A program made the position numbers and the translations under genes. The notes beneath the pieces were generated by a model that did not search any database, was not told the DNA's origin, and saw only the letters and a program-made list of their open reading frames with translations. From Cunninghamella blakesleeana (taxonomy: Eukaryota > Mucoromycota > Mucoromycetes > Mucorales > Cunninghamellaceae): a stretch of DNA of 64,000 bases. Below, piece by piece: positions 57,331 through 64,000 of this stretch; positions within the stretch are counted from its first letter, which is position 1, and each line of letters begins with the position of its first letter. Location: contig JAFCIZ010000001.1 of assembly GCA_017871115.1 (NCBI GenBank), forward strand, positions 1,345,501 to 1,409,500. Direction: 5' to 3'.

Positions 57331-57725
57331 TTATAAAAAAGAGGAAATGGGGAAAAAAAAAATTCTGGGGTTTAAAATTATACCTTATGCTTCTTTTTAT
57401 ATTATGCAGCCTACATAAAACGTTTAATTACTTTTTTTATACTCAAATATACTTTTATGCCATACTCAATATTTTAATTGGATAAAACTAAAAAAAAAGT
57501 TAGAAATCAAAAATAAAATTATTTACTTTATTAAAAATAAATCAATACCATATATCAGATAGATAATAATATATTAGTTGTGTATAATTAAATAGAAATT
57601 AATAAAGGTATTCGTTTATTTTTTTGTAAAAAAATTATAGTGAAAAGTAATGTAAGAAATAATTAATTATATACAGCCTTGGTATCATTTATTTCTTTTT
57701 TTTTTAAAAAATAAAAATAAATTAT
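56307..57725. other. AT-rich intergenic region
   Basis: Contains a pure A run of 30 at 57298-57327 and many shorter A/T tracts. No gene or RNA recognised. Confidence 0.5.
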
Positions 57726-59288
57726 TCAATCCTTTTTTGTAGTTTCATCAAATGACTTAACTCTTCGTGATCGACGTTGACGAATTCGTTCATATCTGTA
57801 TAATAAAGTGATCATGTCCTATAAATTTATATATACATATATATATTTAATCACCTATGTATTATAATGTTATTTTTTATTATTAATGTTTACTTATTCT
57901 TTTACCTTTATAACGACAAATAAGCATCCACCTAAAACATTTCTATGAAAAGCTTCGGGAAAATAACTTCGTATCCATTTAATATGTTTCAAACAGCTAG
58001 AAATTAAATTATATAAAAATGCCAATATTAATAATAGAAATATAAACTATAATGGTAATTTTATTTTATTACCTTCCAACAAAACTGCTAATAGTTGGCC
58101 ATAATAAAGCACCCATAATGGTGACATTTAAATCGCGATCTGTTCTACCATATAGAACATCGGCATCTTGGGTATCAAAAGTCGAAGTTGGTCGACCATG
58201 TGATTCCTGTGAATTGTTGAGCGCAGTATTATCAGCCAATGGGGTTTGTTCCAGTGGATTTATAATTTGTTCTTGTTGCTCTCTTTGTTGTTCTCTTTGC
58301 TGTTGTGATCGTTGTCGGTATAAAGTAATTTGAATATAACGAGTACGGCGTCTAGTTGTTGGTAATGGAATCCCTAATTTATTTGCTAATCGACGTCTGA
58401 TGAAAGAGTAAAGACTAAAGTATAATAATCTAAAGAAGATTAAAATAATGATAAAAAAAGTAAAAATAAGATATTGCATTAATTGACCAAATGATATAAA
58501 CCCTATTTTGTTATATATTTAGATTGCTACCATAATAATTGTACATACCTGACCCAAGGTAAAGAACCAACTACTAAAGCAGGAGAGGGAGGCCAAGAAA
58601 TCATGACAGGCGAACTAGCACGCAAAAGAGCAATTGCAGCAATAGGTAAAATACCATCAGCTAAGCGAGACCTTGATGCAATTAAAACAAAAGGTATAGA
58701 AGGTAAGCCAAAAAAGGTACGCCAGGTCCAAGATTTTGTATTACCAAGCAATCGTTCTCCTTCTTTGGTGCCAAATAGAGTCAAGACAGTATAAGCACCA
58801 TAAGTACTAGCAGCAATCAAGATAGAGCAACCTAAACCAAGAACTGTTAAATAAGGAGCTGTAGAGCGAATAATCGATTGTAAAAATTCCAAACATAATA
58901 AAGATAAGGATTGATGCTCCAATAAATAGTAAGGCATACCGCATTGTGGGCAAGTTACTTTTTTCATAGGTGAGCGACCTTTTTGGTTTTCAGCTATCCA
59001 ATCCAATAAACACTGTTCATGGGCTTCTAAAGAACAAGGGCAAGGTTTAACCCATCGTCCTTCTGAATCTTTATCTTCTCCAAAACATATCCAGCATCTA
59101 CGATCAGTTGTGTTATTATTATTATTATTATTATTATTATCAGAATAAGAATAGATACTACTATTGCTATGACTAATACTACTGCTTGTACTATTTCTAC
59201 GAGTGTCAGTTTCAAAACTGCTCAGTGTTCTTGATAATAAATTGATATGTTGTGAATGTGTCAAGTCGTTTTGTATTAAATTGGCCAT
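57726..59288 (-). CDS. RING-CH (MARCH-type) membrane E3 ubiquitin ligase
   Basis: Membrane-bound E3. Ser-rich N-terminus with a poly-Asn run, then a RING-CH finger: RRCWICFGEDKDSEGRWVKP, CPCSLEAHEQCLLDWI and VTCPQCGMPYYL, giving the C4HC3 ligands with the extra Trp. Several hydrophobic segments follow (APYLTVLGLGCSILIAASTY, LPSIPFVLIAS, GILPIAAIALL). Exon 2 starts at 58429 (AG at 58431-58430), so that PWVR joins LLYFSLYSFIRRRLANKLGI; the earlier AG near 58510 would bring a stop in frame. Further exons give NVTIMGALLWPTISSFVG, SCLKHIKWIRSYFPEAFHRN, LGGCLFVVIK and DMITLLYRYERIRQRRSRRV, ending TTKKD. The RING-CH plus C-terminal membrane helices recall MARCH5 of mitochondria, but the localisation is open. 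About 430 aa. Confidence 0.92.
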
Positions 59289-60193
59289 TATTATTATTAT
59301 TATTATTACGATTTAAGAATAAAAAAAACTGTTTATATATATATATATATATATAATATAATAGTGTTATCAAGGAATAATAATATGAGTAAAAAAATTA
59401 AAGACAAAGTAAAAAAGTAAAAGAAAGAAAGGGGAGAAAAAAAATGGGTGGGGATTTTTGAAATTTTTTATACGCGCTCTTTTAATTTTTTTTTTGGTAA
59501 TCCAAATTTGGTAATCCATGCTTTTATTTCATTTTTTATTTTTTTATATCAAAATAGGAAAGAGGAATGAAGTTGGATAGTTTATACATTTATATAAATA
59601 TATATACTATATATAAATTATACATATTATTTTTTAACTTTCAATTACTAATATGAATATTATGTCTTTTGCCATTCCAAATATAAAATATATTTATATA
59701 TTCACGTATTTGCTAAATAATTTAGCCATGAAAAAAAATAACAAACAAAAAACAACTATCATCCCACGTAAGAATCTCACGTATTTTTATCTATTAATTT
59801 AAAAATCTCTGGTTATAAAAACTTTCTTTTTTACATAAAAGTATTACGATAGATCATAGAAATAATGGTATATTACATGATAGTATGTAATATATTATAA
59901 TCAAGTAATAAATTTCACTTTTCATTTTTAATAATACTCACAATAAATAAAAATTATAATATTGGTAAGTAATCATTATATATAAAAAATATCATTAACT
60001 AGAGCAATGTTTGCAAATTGCTTTAATGCTATCAAATATCCTATGAATATTGAAGATTTTGATGCTCCGAATATGAAGTCACTAGCTGAAAAAACAAATG
60101 AAAAAAAAATTCCAACCCCCCTCGTCTCTATTTTCTCTCTCTCTCTCTCTCTCTTTTTTTTTTTTCTCCACCACTTTCATTCTAAAAAAAAAA
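59289..60193. other. Divergent intergenic region with (CT)n tract
   Basis: Upstream regions of the RING-CH gene (-) and ATP synthase subunit e (+). A CT/T tract at about 60130-60172 directly precedes the latter start, a common feature of constitutive fungal promoters. An open frame from 60007 reads MFANCFNAIKYPMN and then low complexity; I do not support it as a gene. Confidence 0.5.
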
Positions 60194-60967
60194 ATGGTTA
60201 ACAAAGCTTTTGTCAATGTAAGTCAACTTTTTTTTAAAAACGACGTTGGTTATATACTTATTTGAACTATATGTAAAAAAATAGTTATATATAGTTTGAA
60301 TCTTTTTTTATGTAAACTACAATAACTGTAAACAATATATATATAAATGTTGTCCCTTATTTTTTTCTCTTCCTTCATTATTTCTTTGTGACCTTTTTAT
60401 ATATATTAAACATATTTTATTTTTATTTTTCTATTATATATATAGGTTGGACGTTGGTCAGCTCTTGCTTTCGGTCTCGTATACGGTTATACCCACAATG
60501 CTAGTTTAAATAAACAAGCTGAAGAAAAACAAAAACAAGCTGCTTACCATCATAAAGAATTACTTATTGAACAAGCTAAACTTGCTTATGCTAAACAACA
60601 ATTGGAAAAATCTAGCCCCAAGGCTGCTGAAGTAGAATTAGGTAAATACATAAGCATTTTTTTATATACTCTATCAAGATCAATATGGATACATATATAT
60701 TTAATAGAGTATTGCTTTTATTGCTATATTTATAATAATAATAACAATAATAATAATAATAAGAGTTGGTGTTAGATATAAATACATATATAGATGCATA
60801 CATACATATATATATAAAATATGCGTTGATATTTTATCTTTTAACATTTTTATTATATCGTTAACTAATTGTGTATATTTTTTATTCTTTTTTTTAAAAA
60901 AACTATAGATTTCGAAAGCCCTGATTTCGATTTTGAAAAGTATATTGCTCAATTGGATAAACAATAA
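60194..60967 (+). CDS. ATP21: F1Fo ATP synthase subunit e, mitochondrial
   Basis: Small inner-membrane subunit that helps dimerise ATP synthase and shape cristae. Three exons: 60194-60217 (MVNKAFVN), then from 60446 VGRWSALAFGLVYGYTHNAS, LNKQAEEKQKQAAYHHKEL, and a last exon DFESPDFDFEKYIAQLDKQ. The protein is about 89 aa, the usual size. The single N-terminal helix carries the GxxxG dimerisation motif (GLVYG), followed by a charged coiled-coil-like segment facing the intermembrane space. Both introns are GT-AG with consistent phase. It is small and was recognised by pattern, but topology and motif agree. Confidence 0.85.
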
Positions 60968-61283
60968 AAAAAAAAGCTCGATATATGATTTATTAGATAT
61001 TCAACTATTAGCATTTGTAGTTTACTTCTTTTTTTTATTTTCCCTTTCTTTATCATGTCCATAATTGTTATCCATTTTTTTTTCCCTATGTCTTTACACT
61101 ATTATTTATTTACATTTTAAATAAAAAAAAATATGATCAAAGTTATTTATTATCACAAAGCGAGAAAAAAAAATTAGCCAAAATTTGAACCCAGTTCAAG
61201 CATTTACAATTTTTTTTAAAAGTATTTTTTTTTTCTTTATTATTTTTTTTTCTTCCTCATTATTTTTTTTATTTATATTCGCC
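60968..61283. other. Short intergenic region
   Basis: 3' flank of the ATP synthase gene and the FIP1 promoter; T/C tracts. Confidence 0.5.
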
Positions 61284-62869
61284 ATGAGCAATAACCACCA
61301 CTCTATGGATGAAGACGATGTCGATGATTTTTTATACGGTTCAGATGCACCCGAAGACAGCTATGGCACAACCACAAAATTAAATAATAAAAAAAGTAAT
61401 GACAATAATAATGCTATATTGATTTATAATTGAAAGGTTGATTAGTTTCTTATTTTTATATTTTATGTTGTTATTTTTAAAAACAATATAGAAGTTAGCG
61501 AAGACGACGATGAAATATACGAACAATATAATGAAACAATTAATAAAAGGTAAAAATAAAAACAAAAATAAAAAGAATCTGCAATAATTCAATTTAATTC
61601 ACGACGCAAAAAAAAATAAAAAAGAAAGAATATCTCACCAGCTGCACATATACATACTTTTATTTTGTTTATTAGAACAACCACTAATCCAAACACTACT
61701 GCTAAAGAAGAGCAAGAAAAAATTATAAATGAGGATGAAGAAGATGAAGACGTGAATGATAATGAAGACGAAGACGAAGTTATGGAAGAAGATATTGACG
61801 AAGAAGAAGAAGAAGAAGACAGTGATGATGTAATGTTTTTATATATATACATAAATATATTCTCAATAATAATAGGAATGTAAATTAATTGATTATAAAT
61901 ACGTATTAAAATAGGATTTGGATATTATATTGGAACCTACAGAAAAAGACCAAGAAGACGATTCAAAACAAACATCAAGGTAAAATAGAATAATAATAAT
62001 AGTTATAATTTATATATATATAGATATAATATGATCCAAATTATTTATTGAATAAGTATATATTTATGTTTAAATTTTTATTATTGCTATCGCTGTTATA
62101 TTGAATACATAGTCAACAATCAACAGGAACAGCGGCAAATGGTACAAAACAAGCAAGTAATTCACTAGTAAATCTTAAACCTGGCCAATCTTCTAAAGAT
62201 ACTACAGTTAAAAACACCACATCCAGTACTACAACAACATCAGGATCAAAAACGGCAGGAGGAATTGATTTAGAGGGAATTGGCGAATATGAAGGACAGC
62301 CTATAACAGATGTAGATTTGGACTCATTTGAAGATAAACCGTGGAGAAAGCCAGGTGCAGATATTACAGATTATTTTAATTATGGGTTTAATGAAGTAAC
62401 TTGGAGAACTTATTGCGCAAAACAAAAAATGATGCGTGAAAAGAAAAATAACAACGAACTAGGTGGTAGCAATACAGGTCCTGGTGGCCCTACTGGCGTT
62501 CCTCAAAATGCTGCTGGTAACGTACCTGATTTTATGAATATGGAAGTACCTGATTTTATGAAAATGGGAATGATGATGCCTATGTTAGATGGCGGTATAC
62601 CTATGGGAATGATGAACCAAATGATGAATCCTATGATGGGAATGGGTGGCCCACCAATGAATATGGGTAATCGTGGTATGCCTGGTGGTAATCCTGGCCC
62701 TCGTAATATGGGCAACTTTAATAACAATAATCCTAACAATAACAATAACAATAACCCAAATATTCATAGTAACAACAATAACAATGCCAACAGTAACAAT
62801 AATAATAGTAATAACAATAACAATAATAATGGGGGTAATAGTAATAATACAAGAGGCTCACGTCGGTAA
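61284..62869 (+). CDS. FIP1: Pre-mRNA polyadenylation factor Fip1
   Basis: Subunit of the cleavage and polyadenylation factor that tethers poly(A) polymerase; nuclear. About five exons. [20 protein letters not shown] begins an acidic, disordered N-terminus ([34 protein letters not shown]), as in yeast Fip1. A Ser/Thr/Gln linker ([20 protein letters not shown]) leads to the Fip1 motif at [56 protein letters not shown], which is diagnostic. The C-terminus is Met/Gly/Pro-rich ([20 protein letters not shown]), then poly-Asn, ending TRGSRR. In exon 1 a donor is taken inside AAAAAGTAATG so that K joins [11 protein letters not shown]; the 82-codon reading past it ends in intron. Asn runs come from AAT/AAC repeats. 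Confidence 0.93.
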
Positions 62870-63663
62870 TTTTTTTTATATATATTATTTTTATTTTTAT
62901 TATTACTATTGTTTTTTTTTGTTTTTTACTTTTTTATTTTTTCATTGTAGATATTTATTAAATTATTATTCTCATCATTTTTCCAATAAAATAAAAAAAG
63001 AATCATATCCATTCTTTCTTTCTTTACATTTTTTTTAAAAAATAAAATAAAATGAAAATATATATAGTTATTTAATGGTTTGGGAAGGATATAGTCGTGT
63101 ATATATATTGGTAAGCGGATGTATAAAAAAATGCAAATCACATCTTTTTCAAAACTTTCAAATTTTACAACAGAATTTGATTTTTTACCTTCTTTAAATC
63201 AAAAATTTAATATCCTATATCTCAAAATAGATTTACTAATATACACGTATATCAAATAAAAATATAATATATGGAGTAATTTTTAAAATAAATGAAAATA
63301 AAAGCTCTTTTGATCATGAATCTTTTATTTTTAATATACAAGTTTTACTTTGAATATACTATAAGGTAGTGCATGTATGTAGTAAAACGTTAAATAAATT
63401 TTAAATTTTAATAGCAATCATATATATGTGTATATAAATACAAACATCCTTAAAACTATAGTATAATCATTAAATTAATATTTCAGCATTTTGGTAATAA
63501 AAAACAATTAACAGTATACATTTATAATCACCAAAAAACAAGCCCAAAAAGTTAAAAACATCGGAATTTAAATTTTTACAAAATATAAAATTTGTTTATT
63601 TTTTTTCATGAATACTTTATTTTTCACTTTTCCTTCATATATAATTATATATATTTATTAAAA
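62870..63663. other. AT-rich intergenic region
   Basis: 3' flank of FIP1 and promoter of the mL41 gene. No gene recognised. Confidence 0.5.
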
Positions 63664-63957
63664 ATGTTTGGTGTTATGAGAGCTCTCCCTAGAGGTGCTA
63701 AGCGCCTCCAATTAACAGCAAAACAGGGCCACAATTATTATAAAGGTATATATATGTATATACATTTAATTCAGAATAAAATATACATTAAATTTATTAA
63801 AGTAACTTGACATGACATATTTTGCATATTCATATATCATTTTTAATGAATAGGTACTGGTTCAGGTGCTATGGGTCGTCATACTAAAAAAGGGGGATAT
63901 AAGATTGATTGGAATAAAGTACGAACTTTTGTAGTTCCTGATCTTGAAGGATTTACT
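63664..63957 (+). CDS. MRPL27: Mitochondrial large-subunit ribosomal protein mL41 (MRPL27), partial at window end
   Basis: Component of the mitochondrial ribosome large subunit. Two exons seen, 63664-63745 and 63854-63957; a third begins beyond the window, since GTAAGT follows 63957. MFGVMRALPRGAKRLQLTAK, QGHNYYKG joins TGSGAMGRHTKKGGYKIDWN, KVRTFVVPDLEGFT. The LTxKQG-x-YYKG-T-GS/A-G-xGRHTKxGGYxIxWxKVRTxVVPDL pattern matches yeast Mrpl27 and human mL41. About the last 10-20 residues are missing. The N-terminus is basic, fitting a mitochondrial presequence. Confidence 0.93.
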
Positions 63958-64000
63958 GTAAGTTTATATACATATATACATACATATATATATAAATATA

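Noticed and set aside
58430..58548. Apparent frameshift between RING-CH exons 1 and 2
   Set aside because: Using the AG at 58431-58430 instead of the one near 58510 restores frame (PWVR to LLYFSLYSF), so no lesion is needed.
60007..60201. Frame MFANCFNAIKYPMN upstream of ATP synthase subunit e
   Set aside because: Ends in Ser/Leu/Phe from the CT tract and overlaps the ATP synthase start; no family recognised.

Overview
The window is a very AT-rich stretch of fungal nuclear genome. The genes are dense with short GT-AG introns (mostly about 60-130 nt). The gene set includes PEX5, a heterotrimeric G-protein beta subunit, an Msb2-type signalling mucin, FANCL, UFD2, FIP1, a cytochrome P450 and a mitochondrial ribosomal protein. 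Base composition, intron style and this gene mix suggest an early-diverging filamentous fungus, most likely Mucoromycota (inference; no rRNA or barcode is present). I saw no tRNA, rRNA or CRISPR.

Layout, left to right. 28-2765 (-) PEX5. 3429-4648 (-) HSD17B10-like mitochondrial dehydrogenase. 6120-7660 (+) G beta. 7998-9436 (-) conserved protein of unknown function. 10610-12440 (+) two-RRM SR splicing factor. 13502-16327 (+) Msb2-like transmembrane mucin. 16655-18272 (+) nucleoside hydrolase. 18894-22040 (-) rhodanese plus dual-specificity phosphatase. 24721-26260 (+) glucosamine-6-phosphate deaminase. 26627-27346 (+) membrane glutaredoxin. 27734-29260 (-) FANCL, divergent from 29448-30591 (+) a SANT/Myb protein. 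31032-36569 (-) UFD2. 36738-42320 (-) an intact Ty3/gypsy LTR retrotransposon. 42393-43346 (+) dephospho-CoA kinase. 43477-44179 (-) DHFR, divergent from 44358-46597 (+) an unrecognised helical protein. 47026-47166 (-) a tiny Cys/His ORF. 47795-49097 (+) GAPDH. 50924-53448 (-) P450. 55494-56306 (-) DUF4291 protein. 57726-59288 (-) RING-CH E3 ligase. 60194-60967 (+) ATP synthase subunit e. 61284-62869 (+) FIP1. 63664 to the window end (+) mitochondrial ribosomal protein mL41.

Most genes are unrelated housekeeping or signalling genes, as usual in fungi. G beta, the Msb2-like mucin and the MAP-kinase-phosphatase-like protein could belong to the same kind of signalling, but nothing in the sequence ties them together.

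The strongest unusual observations are these. (1) Two predicted micro-exons, 9 nt and 4 nt, in the P450 gene; each restores a canonical catalytic motif (heme loop and I-helix) that is otherwise broken. (2) A young LTR retrotransposon with apparently identical 298-bp LTRs and a GTCT target duplication, inserted in the short promoter between the divergent UFD2 and CoaE genes. (3) An Msb2-type mucin with four spaced Cys-loop repeats. (4) An atypically long intron in the SR-factor gene with a possible poison exon. Intron coordinates come from reading splice signals and reading-frame continuity by eye, not from transcripts.
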